A DNA stretch of 64,000 nt, from NCBI GenBank assembly GCA_037954665.1, contig JBBMOL010000012.1:1488001-1552000 (forward strand), in the 5' to 3' direction. Of this stretch, positions 24,671-37,000 are shown in pieces. The translations under genes and the position numbers were made by a program. The notes beneath the pieces were generated by a model. That model saw only the letters and a program-made list of their open reading frames with translations. It searched no databases and was not told the origin of the DNA. The number at the start of each line of letters is the position of its first letter. Positions within the stretch are counted from its first letter, which is position 1. The stretch comes from Laguncularia racemosa (Eukaryota; Streptophyta; Magnoliopsida; Myrtales; Combretaceae).

Positions 24671-24904
24671 TGATGAAAACTAAAATTTGATCATTTACAA
24701 GACAATTTGCAAAGAAGTGAAACTTACTCATTGGAAGCAAAGAGTAAGTAAGCCATTCAAAGAAACTAAAATGAAGTATTTTCTATTGTTCTGTTATTAA
24801 AATTTAGTTACAAAAAGTATTTATATATATATATATATATGTCTAACCTATTGAATATGTACACATGTCAAGGCTTAATAAACATATATATATATAATAT
24901 TACA
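24671..24904 (-). repeat. 3' LTR of the 24.7-26.9 kb copia element
   Basis: Direct repeat of 26680-26894 with an expanded TA microsatellite (24825-24840) that makes it slightly longer. Minus-strand start TGTAATAT at 24904. Immediately preceded on that strand by a canonical polypurine tract. Confidence 0.8.
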
Positions 24905-24915
24905 TCTCCCCTCAA
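24905..24915 (-). other. Polypurine tract
   Basis: Minus strand reads TTGAGGGGAGA directly before the 3' LTR. This is the typical plus-strand DNA primer of plant copia elements and fixes the element's orientation. Confidence 0.75.
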
Positions 24916-25329
24916 GTGGGAAAATGTAAAAGTCCTAACTTACAACAAAGCATGTGTAGCTGGGTCTCTGCAATAGCTTTTATCATTAAATCAGCAACTT
25001 GAGTAGCAAATGGAACATGAACAATTTGAAGAAATCCAAAAGAAAAATGGTATTGAGTAAAGTGACTATCTACTTTAATGTGCTTTGTATGACCATAAAG
25101 TCATGAATGCTCAGCAATTAATTTCATAGCTTGACTATCAGTAAAGAGATGAATAGGCAAAGGGAGAATGAAGATCATACAAAACATTAAGACAACCAAA
25201 AGTTCCTTTGTATATTAGCTAAGCTTCTATATTTAGCTTCTATAAACGAGTGGACACAGTAGCTTGTTTTTTAGTTTTCTAAGAAACTAAAGACGAGCTA
25301 ACAAATATACAATATCTAGACAGAAACTT

Positions 25330-25536
25330 TTAATCCACACAACAACTTCCCCAATTGGCATTTGAATAACCAAGCAAAGATAATGAACTAAATGAAGGAA
25401 AGAAAAGCCTATCATTAAAAGTTCTTGTAATATACCTTAATACATGTAAGGTAGCTTGCAAATGAGAAGTCCTTGGTTGAGAAACAAAATGACTAAGTTG
25501 TTGAACTAGAAAAGACATACTCATAGAAAATAACAT
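25330..25536 (-). pseudogene. copia reverse-transcriptase/RNase H fragment
   Basis: Encodes LVQQLSHFVSQPRTSHLQ and HVLRYI, then LLGYSNANWGSC. These match the end of copia reverse transcriptase (VQ-LSQF-P-HL-A-HVLRYL) and the start of RNase H (YSDADWAGC). The catalytic Asp positions of the RNase H start read N (SNANW for SDADW), so it would be inactive. It follows integrase sequence directly (junction around 25520-25540), meaning most of the reverse transcriptase, including its catalytic YVDD part, has been deleted. Confidence 0.8.
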
Positions 25537-25559
25537 CTCTACTCACCAAACGCTGATGA

Positions 25560-26030
25560 TTATCTAGATCATATAATTTGTATCCTTTTTTACTTGGTCG
25601 GTAACCCAAAAATACGCATCTTCTCCCTTTAGCGTCAAATTTATCTTGTGCAAGAGGAATAGCAAAAGTATAACAAAGACATCTTATAATTTGAAGGTTT
25701 GAATAAGAAGGAAGTTTTTTATGTAAACACTAATGTGGACACATCCAATTTAAGGATCTCATGGGCATTCGATTGATAAGATTTGTGGTTGCCAAAATAC
25801 AATCTCCTCAAAAAAATCTTAAGAAGATTAGCATGTAAACAAAGGGCTCTTACAGTATCTAACATAATGATGGTGTTTTCTCTTAACTATTCCATTTTGT
25901 TGAGGAGTGTATATGACACCCATTTGATGTATTATACCATGTTATGAAAAGTTGACATTATTTGATCTAAGAACTTTAATAGAAGTTTGGAATTGATTTT
26001 GTATATACGGTAGAAACTTATATGTAGAAA
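25560..26030 (-). pseudogene. copia integrase fragment
   Basis: The minus strand around 26000-25880 translates to TSIKVLRSNN, then HGIIHQ and YTPQQNG, the copia integrase core (F-TSIKVLRSDNG ... HGI-HQ-S-PYTPQQNG). The catalytic Asp in RSDNG reads N here. Further on, about 25660-25570 reads FDAKGRRCVFLGYRPSKKGY then KLYDLDN, the typical integrase C-terminal module. Several stops interrupt it. The N-terminal zinc-binding part is missing, replaced by the inverted LTR piece. Confidence 0.75.
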
Positions 26031-26039
26031 TATATTAGT

Positions 26040-26185
26040 TTTTTTTTATGTTCATTAAGCCTTAGCACATGTACATATTTGGTAGGTTAGACATATGTAT
26101 AAATACTTTTTGTAACTAAATTCTAATAATAGAACAATAGAAAATACTTCATTTCAATTTCTTCTAATAACTTACTTGCTCTCTG
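26040..26185 (+). repeat. Inverted partial LTR inside the copia element
   Basis: The reverse complement of this block closely matches the middle of both LTRs: the stretch with ATGAAGTATTTTCTATTGTT, the TAGTTACAAAAAGTATTTAT block, and GTCTAACC to AGGCTTAATAAACAT. It lies between gag and integrase in the opposite orientation to the flanking LTRs. It also explains the C-terminal residues of the gag reading frame, which run into LTR sequence. Confidence 0.75.
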
Positions 26186-26189
26186 CTTA

Positions 26190-26610
26190 AAATTAATTGT
26201 TTCATACTGTAATTTATACAATAGCGGTCCATTTATTAAACCAAATCTTTTAATCACATTATCCCAAAGCTCCTTAGACAATTTAGCATAATGAAAGCTT
26301 CGAAAAGGTCCTTTGTCATGGAAGTCAACAACGAACATCTTATCATATAGTCACATCTAATTCATTCATACAATTCAACTTAATTATTTTTTTGTTTCAC
26401 ACAAGAACCATCAATAAAACCTAATTTTGCTTTTGCTCCTAAAGCCAATCTAATCGATCGACTCCATCCTAGAAAATTTGTGTCATTGAAGATCATGCTA
26501 ATAATCATGACTCTCGGATTATTTAAACCAAAGGGATACGATGGATCATCATTTACATTATTGATTCCTAGCTTAACTAATATCTATATTATTCATGTTT
26601 TTCTTTTTCA
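26190..26610 (-). pseudogene. copia gag fragment
   Basis: About 26590-26430 translates to NDTNFLGWSRSIRLALGAKA, then KLGFIDGS, the N-terminal gag signature (NY--W---M--AL-AK-KLGFIDGS). After a frame change, 26338-26190 gives LSKELWDNVIKRFG followed by INGPLLYKLQ, the conserved A-ELWD-L--RFG--N-P-IYQL motif. The frame then enters the inverted LTR and ends. No CCHC knuckle is left. Confidence 0.75.
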
Positions 26611-26664
26611 ATCCGTAGTTAACCAAAAAGAATCATGAAAACGATAGAAAATTGGATTATAACT

Positions 26665-26676
26665 ACTATGATGCCA
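26665..26676 (-). other. Primer-binding site (initiator tRNA-Met)
   Basis: Minus strand TGGCATCATAGT, 9 of 12 matching the usual TGGTATCAGAGC complementary to initiator tRNA-Met, located 3 bases inside the 5' LTR at 26680. Confidence 0.6.
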
Positions 26677-26679
26677 TAA

Positions 26680-26894
26680 TGAAAACTAAACTTTGATCAT
26701 CTATAAGACAACTTATAGAAAAGTGAGACGTACTCATTAGAAGCAAAGAGCACATAAGCTATTGAAGAAACTAAAATGAAGTATTTTATGTTACTCCGTT
26801 ACTAGAATTTATTTATAGGAAGTATTTATATATATGTCTAACCAATCAAATATGTACACATTTCAAGGCTTAATAAACATAAAAAAAAATTACA
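26680..26894 (-). repeat. 5' LTR of the 24.7-26.9 kb copia element
   Basis: 215 bp direct repeat of 24671-24904 with several substitutions and a shorter TA run. Minus strand starts TGTAATTT and ends TTTTCA. Confidence 0.8.
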
Positions 26895-26899
26895 TAATC

Positions 26900-28879
26900 T
26901 AATGACATTATGCATGCCTATAACAAAAACTATACATTAGGTTTTGCACCAGCCAATTATTATTTTATATAATACATCATTCTCTTTCTTTTAAGTATAT
27001 TCGAGGTTCAACATTCTATCGATGGTTCCAAATAACATCTTGTTTGATTTTTTTTTTTTTTCATATATAAAATAGAATTCAATTGAAACTAATTTGCTTT
27101 TTTTTTTTTCTTTTTAAGGGTACGTTCATATGGTAAAAGCGAAAAAAAGTTTATAGTCCCGTATCCGGTTCCTTAAAATTCCAATAACTAGTTTGCCAGA
27201 TTATATTTAAGTAGTCCTCCTTACGGGTTCCAAGAATAAATGGAATTCAACTTTAAGAAATTAAGGGTCATGATTTTTCTTTTTTTTTTAAAAAAAAAGA
27301 AAGAAAGAGTAAATAAAACATAAAGTGATGTCTGTGAATAAGTAGCCTGATTAAGACACGAGGGAAGTAGGGTGGACAGTAGAGGGAGACAGGCAGAGTT
27401 TGCAGGCTTCCACATGTGATCTTTCTCTCTCTTACTTTCATCGATTAAATATCGAGGTGGATGGTTTCCCTTTGCTTATTGCCTTGCCTACTTTTGATTG
27501 GTGCAGAATCCCACATGCCCTAATTTTGCACTATTCTCTCTCTCTTGTAAAGGTATAAGCAATGGACGATTATGTTTAAAGATTATGACTAAGTATGCTC
27601 ATGCATGTGACGAAGACAGAGGAAGCCGTCCCTCGCGAAAGCCCCTTGTCCAATGATATTGTGGCGTCATTATGCAAGAGGTAGGTCTAGCCCTACCACT
27701 ATATGTGCATGAAGTCACTGTATACTATGTGAATCTAAATTCATGGAACATGGTCACTGTAGATAAATTAGGGAAAAAAAAAAACTAATGCAAATGAAAC
27801 GCAATGTGATTTAATCTAGTGGGATTCGGTTTATTTTTGCGCCATAATTGTGTAGTTGATAGGGTTTCTTATTGTTGAATTTCAATTTTTTATTCTCTTT
27901 GTCTTGTATAATTTATATATATAGTAAATAGTATTGCTACATTCGATCTCATATCTTATTTTATATTATATATAAAAAAAATATAAGATTGAATAGAAAA
28001 TATAAATAATTAGTTTTTATTACAATCTTATTTATTCAAGCAGTAATAGTAGTTGGAAAAAAATTCAAAAGAAAAAAAAAGGTCTCTTCTATATTGTGCT
28101 TATATCAACATCATATTTTCCTTCTATAATTATATATCTAATTATATCAAGTTTGTGTATTTTATTATTGCATTATGTGGGATATTGCCAACTTTTATCC
28201 GTTTGCACTCATTTGATAGATTTTACTATCACAAGCTAATTTCATTTAAATAATAGGGGTTGGAAGGAAACAAAAAATTCTGAAGTTTATGCCTCTCTCA
28301 TGAGGATTTATTAGTGCGCTACAGTTCTCTATTTGTTAAAATGCCAACATTACAATCATTTTATTATTTTTTGCACCATATCAGTAAGACCCTTCTCGTC
28401 CCTCCTCTTCTTCTACTTCCCTATGCTATACTGTTGACGATTTCTTTTACCAAACACATCCCATCTTGATGACTTATATTGGCATTTTCATGCTCTTTGC
28501 AATAAATCCAAAGTGGAAGTTAACAATCGATCTTTTCCACTTTAAAGTTCTCTCTATTTTCTAACCAAAAAGGAAATAAAGAAATTATTGAAACCAATTT
28601 GAGCTAGACTTTTTTCTCTCAATATCTAATCAATATATATAAAGTTTTAAAACCAAGTTTAGAATTTTATGCCATCTAACCGTTTATAAAGCAAGCCCAT
28701 GCCTCTATCTCTCATTAAGTAACACACTAAATAAAAAGATTCCATTCGATGGCTCAAAAATTATTTATATAAAAACCATGTAACTAAACTAATTGGAATG
28801 ATATTTTAGTTATGTTAAAATTTAAGTTTAACCACTCCTTTCAAATAGGAATGTTTTTTTTTTTTTCAGTAGGAATGGA
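26900..28879. other. AT-rich spacer, no gene recognised
   Basis: Homopolymer T and A runs near 27050-27110 and 27280-27300. A slightly GC-richer patch at 27590-27720 contains an RY-type CATGCATG word (27600-27607) but no open frame. Small open frames here are low-complexity. Confidence 0.5.
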
Positions 28880-29142
28880 AAATATCATATTTGATATATA
28901 AACTTTATCCATTTTACAATTAACTATTTAAAGTTAAAAAAATATTACTTTAATATCTAATCTTTACCCGTTTTTATAATTAACTATTTGAAATCAATCT
29001 ATTTTTACAATTAACTATTAGAATTTTATCTAATTTTACAATTAACTATTTAGTATAAATATTATAAATAACATCAAAAAGTTTGCCAGTAGTAATTAAT
29101 TATAAAAAATAGCATAGTTCACATACTAAGTGTGATATTAAC
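28880..29142. mobile_element. MITE-like element, copy 1
   Basis: Begins AAATATCATATTTGATATAT and ends in the imperfect reverse complement (TAAGTGTGATATTAACC). Between lie repeats of TTTTACAATTAACTATT in one orientation and its complement. The terminal word and interior match the element at 30930-31215. Short length, terminal inverted repeats and no coding are typical of non-autonomous DNA transposons. The superfamily is not determined. Confidence 0.55.
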
Positions 29143-30929
29143 CCTAATAGCAATAATCATGATCTCATTACTATCCGTGTTAACATTGTTGAACTTTTTA
29201 GACTTCAAGAGAGAGAACATGATCTTCCAATGTTACATGTCAAAATAAAATCTTAATTTGAGGAAATATATTTACAACTTTAATGATTTACCTTATTAGA
29301 AAATGTGGATCATATCAAATCACTAATTAAATTTTACATACTTTTTTTAATTTTATGTTTAAATTTGAAATTACTAAATGTCATAACTAGCTAAACATTT
29401 GCTTGTCAAATTTTCTAAATGTTGAATCTATTGAATATCATACTTAATTGAACTTTTATTTTTTAAATTTATTACCTTTATAGAATGATGTAACAAATAT
29501 TTATTGGTTAAAGGATACAAGTTAAAACTAAGGTAGTAAATTAGATAGTTTAAGTTTGATTCAATATAAAATTTAACAATTTCAAATTTTTATTATGAAA
29601 TTAAAAAAATACTTAAAATTCAATTAATAGTTTTAACATTATCTTAGGAATCTATATATAAGAAAGTGGTAGATACCATCACTTTCATCATACCTAACAT
29701 GAGCATGTGCTCTCCTACTAATTAAATACAACTAACTCCCAAAAGGGCAAATTTTATGTATTTTACGTTTTAAATATGAAAAAAAAAGAAAGTATTATAG
29801 GCTAACGTAATATATATAGTGTATAAGTAATATATTGTGGAAAATAAAAGAGGATGTGTCTATATTTTACAACAACAATGAGAAAAGGAAAATCATCTGT
29901 AATTTTTTCAACTAAGTTTCACAATTTTTTTTTTATATTTATGAATCAATTTTAAAGTTATCCTGATTTTTTGAAATATTCTATAACATTATTATAATAT
30001 TATCCTTTTTATTATAATCCCAACTATTAATCATATGTAGTAATACCTTATAAAAATAAATTCAGGAAAATTAGGAAACAGATGCAAAACCTTTTCTCGA
30101 AGAAGTTAGATAATTCAATGGGCAAGTGAGTATAATCATAATTTAAACGACCGACTGAGCTCCAAAGAAATTAGTCACCACGTCTTGCCAGAAACACCTA
30201 TTAAGAATCATTACTTCGGTTGTACGTAATTAGCGCTTTGAACTGCTCGGACTCGGACGCATAGCTTCGACTTTATGGACAGAGAAAGGACGTATCGACT
30301 TCTGTCGACAAGCCAATTCACACCATCATCTACTCTATCCATTAAAATCTACTCATTAAATGAATGGATAAGAGATTGGACGGCCAGAGATCGACCCGAT
30401 TTCAAATTATTGTCCAGGTTAAAGCAACCATATCATGACACAGTTATTTTCAAAGATTGATCTACCAAAGTCCAAAGGTTTAGTTGAAATAGTAGAAGTG
30501 AACTTAAATAAGAGCAGCGCAGAACGAGGAAGATGCAGCACTTTTTAGCTGGGTGGTGGTAACTGCGGAATAGGAAAAGTAGTGTCTCATCTCACATGAT
30601 CTGGGCATGTGAAACGTTTTGTTTGGTAAAATAAATGACAACGTGGAAGTACCCAAAAGTGGAGAAATTGAGGAAAGCGTTTTACCATCTTGAAGCGAGC
30701 AGCTTTCTCCCTCCTGTTGAAGTGAAACATGTGATGAGAAAATGGTGGAAGCGATTCAAAGCTATCTATAATTGCCATCACACCATAAAACCATTTCCAT
30801 ATATTTGTAACTTTTGAAAGACACACGTTCCTTTGTAAGCGTTGTTAAAACTCTTAAAATCATTATTGATAAACTTATTAGATGGTTTTGAAGCTTTGCA
30901 ACAGTGTGAGTTAATAATATATTTTGGAT
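29143..30929. other. AT-rich spacer, no gene recognised
   Basis: A less AT-rich patch at 30100-30830 has overlapping short open frames on both strands (30275-30460 plus, 30587-30826 minus), none with recognisable domains. No tRNA or miRNA-like hairpin was identified there. Confidence 0.45.
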
Positions 30930-31215
30930 AAATATCATACTTGATACCTAAACTTTATTCTTTTTTATAATTAATTATCTAAAATTAAAAATATTAATAT
31001 ATTATCTACAAACTTTTCAATATCATTTATAGTATTAGAAAATAGTAATTAACTATAAAAATAGATAAAATTAAGTAGTTAATTAAAAAAATAAATAAAA
31101 TTTAAATAGTTAATTGTAAAAATAAGTAAAATTTAAATAGTAAATTGATACTTTAAAATTTTATATAATTAATTATAAAAATAAATAAATTTCAAATATC
31201 AAATATGATATTACT
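30930..31215. mobile_element. MITE-like element, copy 2
   Basis: Starts AAATATCATACTTGATACCT and ends with the near reverse complement (TTTCAAATATCAAATATGATATT). Interior built of inverted TAATTAACTAT / ATAGTTAATTA words like copy 1 at 28880. The two copies lie about 2 kb apart. Confidence 0.6.
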
Positions 31216-31559
31216 CATATATTTTCAAAAATTGTGTGCCTCAAACAAGCATTCTAAAAATTTAGTGTCTATCTTTGCATGACCTATACTTTTTTTTTTA
31301 ATGCATTTGCAATTTATCCTCAAAAGTGATAAATTAACTCAAATGCATAGTAATTACAACAATTAGTGAAAGGGTGACTAGTATCTATTTCAATTCCTTG
31401 CCTTTTCCTTTAAAACATGTTAACCAAACATGAGAAGGAAAATATTTCCCCTCATTTTCTTCATTATCTTTATTGTGTTCTCGATTTGCTTTCTTCCTTC
31501 TAAAGTTTACCAATCAAAGCATAAAGTGAGCAATTGAATAGTAGATAGGTGGCTCAATC
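31216..31559. other. Spacer, nothing recognised
   Basis: Between the second MITE and the left end of the degenerate copia element. No open frame or repeat seen. Confidence 0.4.
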
Positions 31560-32689
31560 ATACATAAAGTAACTTGTTTAGCAAGGATTATTGATAGATC
31601 ACAATACATAAGCTCAAATTATCTTTTCATATATATATATATATAGTGCACAACTCAAAACACTATCTAATTACACTCATAACATTAAGCTTATTGGAGT
31701 AATATTCCCTTAAGGTAATAAATTTTCCTCAATGGCTTACTAACTCAAATCAAGTTAACTTGTTCACAACTTAGGTGTTGACATTTGTGTCACATGACTC
31801 TTGCGCTTCACTTGGTTCTAGCAAATTGATGTGGTGATTATGCGTATAAGAATTACTTAGAAAGAATGACAAGAAAGAAAAACAAGCAATTTTAGAGTCA
31901 TAAATGCACAAATGACAAATTATAGAGCCTAGGATGTTGACCTTGCAATTCTTGAGCGATTGAGATCGTTCCATACATAGATTGGTCATTTCTTCTTTGA
32001 AGAAAGGAAAACTTAGCCCCCTCGTGGTGGTCAAGCAAAGTATAAATTCCATACAAGATGGTAATCAAAACATTTTGCATGTGATACAGCCCTATGACAC
32101 CTTCCATTTACTTTGATAACCTTACATAGCAATCATAGTTTTGACATATGCCATACCTCTTCACTCTTTCCATCTAACTCGTAGTGCTAAATCACCAAGT
32201 AGTTCTTGAATCTCCTATGCTCGATCTTCCTCTAAACCCTCTTTATTTCAAGACTACCATGCAATAATCAATAATTTCTATCGTATAGCCAACATATGCT
32301 TTTACTATCATAAACAATATGACAAACTTTGGGATCCTCCATCCTGGGACTGACATCCACCATATATTAACTGAGAATCACAATCTCTTACAGTACAAAC
32401 AAGTTATCAAACTAAGCTTTTCTCATTATCACTAGACATCCACAAGATACCTCTTATATATTGAATTTTACAATACTACAGTGAACCAATCCAAAAAGCA
32501 AAGATATAAAACATTAAAGGACTCTAATAGGCACCTTAAATTGGATGCCATGCACATCCATCCATTTTTCAATCTAACTCATACTCCATTTATACCAACA
32601 ATCTTTTGCCTCTAATCATTACTCATCTATAAAGAACTACTTGACATAAGCTCATAAGTCTAAAACTATTATCTTTTGTAATGCCTATT

Positions 32690-33502
32690 AAAAGCGCTTT
32701 TAAAGCCTAAAAATCTAACTAGTGGGTTTCCTCCAACTGTTGAATGCCTATAACACCATATCATCTTCTAACTTAGCATTCCTATCTTACGTGTTTGACC
32801 CCAATTCTATCTCTCTAAGAACTCAACCCTTACATAGCCCTTTCTATTTAAGTTAATATTATATTATACCTTGGCCTCTAAGTTTCCCTCTATGATTGCT
32901 TTTGCCATCAAACTATTATTCTCTAGCAATTAGACCACTTGCAACCTTATTGAATATGGATCTAATCTTGTTGCTTTTAATGGGCTTTACTTAGTAGACT
33001 ACTCTTAACCTAAAAGACTATCCTTGAAACAGACATAGTCTCTTTGAATTAAAGAATCAAATATTATAGAGGGCATAACATCATCACCTGTTCTTTTATT
33101 TCAACCTTAAGGTCAATCTTTTTCAAATTGTTAATAAGAGACATGAAATTAGAATTATGTTATCTTACTATGATCCCACAATTATTTGCAACAAATACAA
33201 TCTACTCCAACAATAGGTATCTCCTATGATACTTAGCTATGTATAGCTCTTCTAATTCCTTTGCAATCCTACAACCATCTTCTCCACCAATGCTTTCTTT
33301 TATGCACTATTGTTATATTCAGTTGGATTACTATTAGGGCCTTCTCGTCGAGTTTTGCTTATTCCTCATCCTATATAGATTCCAACTACTTATCCAAAAT
33401 ATTCATCAAGTCTAAATGCACCAAAATATCTCACATTTGCAACTTCCATAATCCAAAATTTGTGCAACCATCAAGCTTCACAATACCTTATTTAGTAGCC
33501 AT
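32690..33502 (-). pseudogene. copia gag relic
   Basis: From the ATG at 33502 the minus strand reads MATK, a stop, then GIVKLDGCTNFGLWKLQM, matching the copia gag start (MA-K--I-KFDG-NF-LWK--M). Shortly after comes DILVHLDL and, further on, a KALIVIQL word (usual form KA---I-L-L). Many stops and frameshifts follow. The order gag directly after a tRNA-Met primer site supports the call. Confidence 0.6.
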
Positions 33503-33542
33503 ATCATTAGTATATAAATAAAAAACTCTAATCTCTCACCTT

Positions 33543-33554
33543 GCTCTCATACCA
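33543..33554 (-). other. Primer-binding site (initiator tRNA-Met)
   Basis: Minus strand TGGTATGAGAGC, 11 of 12 matching the copia primer site TGGTATCAGAGC. Confidence 0.65.
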
Positions 33555-33555
33555 A

Positions 33556-34019
33556 TTTATTAAGATAGAATCAAGTTTTTAGGTTATAGATCAAAATAAA
33601 AAAAAAATTATAAGAGAAATAAATAAGTAAAAGAAAAATTATGACATGTAAAATATATATTATAAATCCTTGAAAAATAGAGTAAAAACACCACAATAGA
33701 ACTAAACAAATCACAATAAAGTAAACAACAACAATATAATCAATTCTCTCGTAACCAGGCACTTTCTTTAATAAAGCTCTTAAGATTTTCTATTTGCTAC
33801 AATGATAATTATTTACTACTCATTATAAATATGTCTATACTACCTATAAGAAAGGAGAACAAGCACCTCCACTTTGGATTTAAATTTACTAAAATTATTT
33901 ATGCTGTCTTTTTAATCCTCCTCTAAATCATTTTTTTTTTTCATTCTATCACAATATTAACTTTTTTTATTTACATAAAGCACATGAACGTATGCTATAT
34001 ACACATGATACTCACAACA
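33556..34019 (-). repeat. Putative 5' LTR of the degenerate copia element
   Basis: Lies just outside the primer site. Minus strand would start TGTTGTGAG at 34019. The inner end does not show a clear CA, so boundaries are approximate. The open frame at 33571-33762 falls inside it and is not a gene. Confidence 0.4.
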
Positions 34020-37000
34020 ACTCCTCACATTTACACTATTCAGACATCATGTTCGTAACAACAAATATATATCCATTTTTGTGCATCGAATCCAATTAAT
34101 ACTCTTGCAACATATGGAAGTGATAATAAAATACTAGCCTTGATCCAATTACGAGGGATTTTCAAATGCAGACACTATCACCAACAAAATTGTCTTATCA
34201 AAAGAAGAAATCGGTATTTACATAGATTACTTAAAAAAAAAGGAACTCTACGGATATAATTCAGTAAAATTTCACCATTTACTAACATACTAAGTACATT
34301 GATTACTAATGTATAAATGATAGTAAAGTTTTAATATGTCATGGTTTTTATAAATCATAAATAATAGTTTCTTAAAACTATCTACTATTATGACAATGTG
34401 TCAAAATATTATTATTGTTTACATATTATTTATCTATATATGTAATATATTAATATCAATAATTTTTTTTCGACGATGTAAAGACTCTCTTAGAATTCAC
34501 AACAGTACAAAATGTTATGATTAGATCATATCTATCTATATGAAATCCAATGACACATATTTAGTGTCTTTAAAATTTTTTATTATTCAAATAATATTTA
34601 ATAATAAAATAGACATTCACCCTTTATTTCTCTTTTCTGTTATCTATATCCATATCTATCTATATATTATTAAAGTTAATAACACATGAAAGATACATAT
34701 TCACCATTTATACCTCTTTCCTATTATTTATATTTATATTTATAATATTAAAGAGGATATCACGGTATTAATATATTTGATATTTTATTGTTTACTCCTT
34801 ATTTTATTTTATAGCCCTTATCCTTATAGTATAAAGTTTTGATATATGAATAATATTGTAAAACACAAATAAAACTAAAATTATCCATCCATTCCTCCAT
34901 TTTTCTAATTTTATGTAAGCCGTTACAATAATATTTTTATCCATTTCTCCATTTTTATAAGTCATATAACTAATATATCTTTCCATATGAATGGTTATCG
35001 TATATTTTTCTTTACACGTATCGCTGAGTACGCCAACCACTAGTATGAATTTAAGCATTTATTGTGAAATTTATTTCTATAATTGAGTATGCTTTTGGAT
35101 CAATCAAAATTAGAGTCTTAGGCCTGTTACATCAAACATTATGTTCATATATCATATCTAACGTTTGGACTACATTAATTTTATAACTTTGTTTAAGCAC
35201 CGACGACCTGTTTACTTCCAGATCTATAAGTAGTATTTTAACTTTTTAGTTCTTGTAAAATGTTTCTACGTCATGATTTTCTATTTTCTTTTCTTGACTT
35301 TATTAACAATCGTTTCACTCTTTGAGTTCATGACCCTTTAACATGAAAAGTGAAACAACTTAAAGTGATTGTATATTATAATTATTTTTTTATTATTAAT
35401 AAATTTTATTTATTATAATTTGAAGTGATTTATTATTAAAAATAAAATTAATAATTCTTATAAAAACCCTCAATAGCTTTCTAAAGGTTACAATAACCTT
35501 TTTACTGTTGATAAACCTTTTTTTACTCATAATTCATAATATTTTATTTTAATTAAAAATATACTTATATAATTACTTTTAAATAATTATTATAAAATTT
35601 CTCTAAAACAGTAAGTATGTTAATTTAAATAATGATACCATAAGCATCTGTGTTATAATACTTATTATACCATATTATATTATCATCAAACCAACTTGAC
35701 TTGGATTCAAAAATCAAATTTATCATACATGTCCCTACCGATTACCTTTCAGCCCCGGTTACATCATGTGACAATTAAGTGAATTATTTTCCTCATTGAA
35801 TCATTAGTCCATGCATATCCTTGATGGCATACACAAATCTAATCAACATTACCAATTAATCATTTCCTTTTTTTTTTAATTATTATTAACCCTCTACTGT
35901 TGTACCTAATACCCTCAACAAGTCTTTTCTGGCTTCGTTTTCAAACAATTATCTTTCTTTCTTTTTTATTTTTTTCAAAATGGAATGAGTAGGTAAATTT
36001 TCAATGGGACCTTGCCACCAATAATTTCTACCACAATGAATCAAGCATAATAATAGGAGATGCTGTTATTTATTAAACTATTTTCCTATGTCGCATTTCA
36101 TCTTTATTCCTAGGTTGAACCGAAACCATGTTCGTACTTTCAAATGTGGAGTTGAAAATTTTTCCCTTTGAAACTTACTCATATGTTTTAATATTTTATT
36201 ATATGATAAAGTGGTATTTTCTAATCTTTCACTTTTTTATTCTTTTTATTTAAACAGCAAAACATGCCCTCATGTTTCTCTCCCTTTTTCTTTCAAATAT
36301 TCTCCAGGATACATTCTTATATACTCTTAAAATTGAGTGTTTAACTTCTAATTTTTTTTAAGTGCCTTTTCATCTCCTAACTACCATTTTGCTCCTTAAA
36401 AATAATAAAAATAAGATCTTTTATTTTTTATGTATAATAGGATTTAAATTGAAAATAATAAAAATAACAATTTCAGTATTTTTTATTTTTTTTTAATGTA
36501 TGATAGGATTTAAAGTGCATTTTGTTAAAAAAATTAAAGAACTAAATGCTTACTTTCAAAAGTAAAACGAACTCCAATGTACTTGTGCCATGCCGTGATA
36601 TGCACGACTGATTCCACATGGAGAAATGTGAAAAAGAACAGAAAGAAATAGAACTATGATTCCTCCTTTCAAGTTCAAAAACCCAAAATCCTACAGGTGG
36701 TTATCATTTTACCTTTCAAAATCACACCAAAACACAAAAATGCGTATAAAGCAAGCAAAGAAATCGCAAGTCCATTTCTAGTCTATTTTCCTATACGAAA
36801 CGTCTGCTAGAGTGGATATAAGGGCCCAAGTGGTATGTAAAGTCTACTCCATCATCTATTATTTTCAAGTCATAGGGGCCCCTGACGCCACGCAAGTATT
36901 TAATAACCAAAAAAAGAACAAAAAAATCGAAAGCAGGATCTTCGAGAGCTCAAATTTGCCGGCCGGATTAGAAAATCCGATTTACCAAATTATTCCTTAC

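Larger units (their letters stand above)
24671..26894 (-). mobile_element. Rearranged Ty1/copia retrotransposon, minus strand
   Basis: Two direct repeats (24671-24904 and 26680-26894) are its LTRs. Read on the minus strand the order is 5' LTR, primer site for initiator tRNA-Met (26676-26665), gag (about 26610-26190), an inverted partial LTR (about 26185-26040), integrase (about 26030-25560), RNase H-side end of reverse transcriptase (25536-25330), polypurine tract (24915-24905), 3' LTR. At 2.2 kb it is less than half the usual copia length: protease, the integrase N-terminus and most of the reverse transcriptase are gone. Flanks TAATG (24666-24670) and TAATC (26895-26899) may be a target duplication with one change. 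Confidence 0.85.
31560..34019 (-). mobile_element. Degenerate Ty1/copia element, minus strand
   Basis: On the minus strand: LTR-like end (34019 to about 33556), a primer site for initiator tRNA-Met (33554-33543), then a gag-like frame starting at 33502. Left of about 32690 the sequence remains retroelement-like in texture but I could not assign protease, integrase or reverse transcriptase with confidence. The left boundary is approximate and the 3' LTR was not found. Confidence 0.55.

Noticed and set aside
34654..34690. Possible Helitron 5' end (TCTATCTATATATTATTAAA)
   Set aside because: No CTRR terminus with a preceding hairpin was found downstream and no Rep/helicase. A similar word at 29650 also lacks support.
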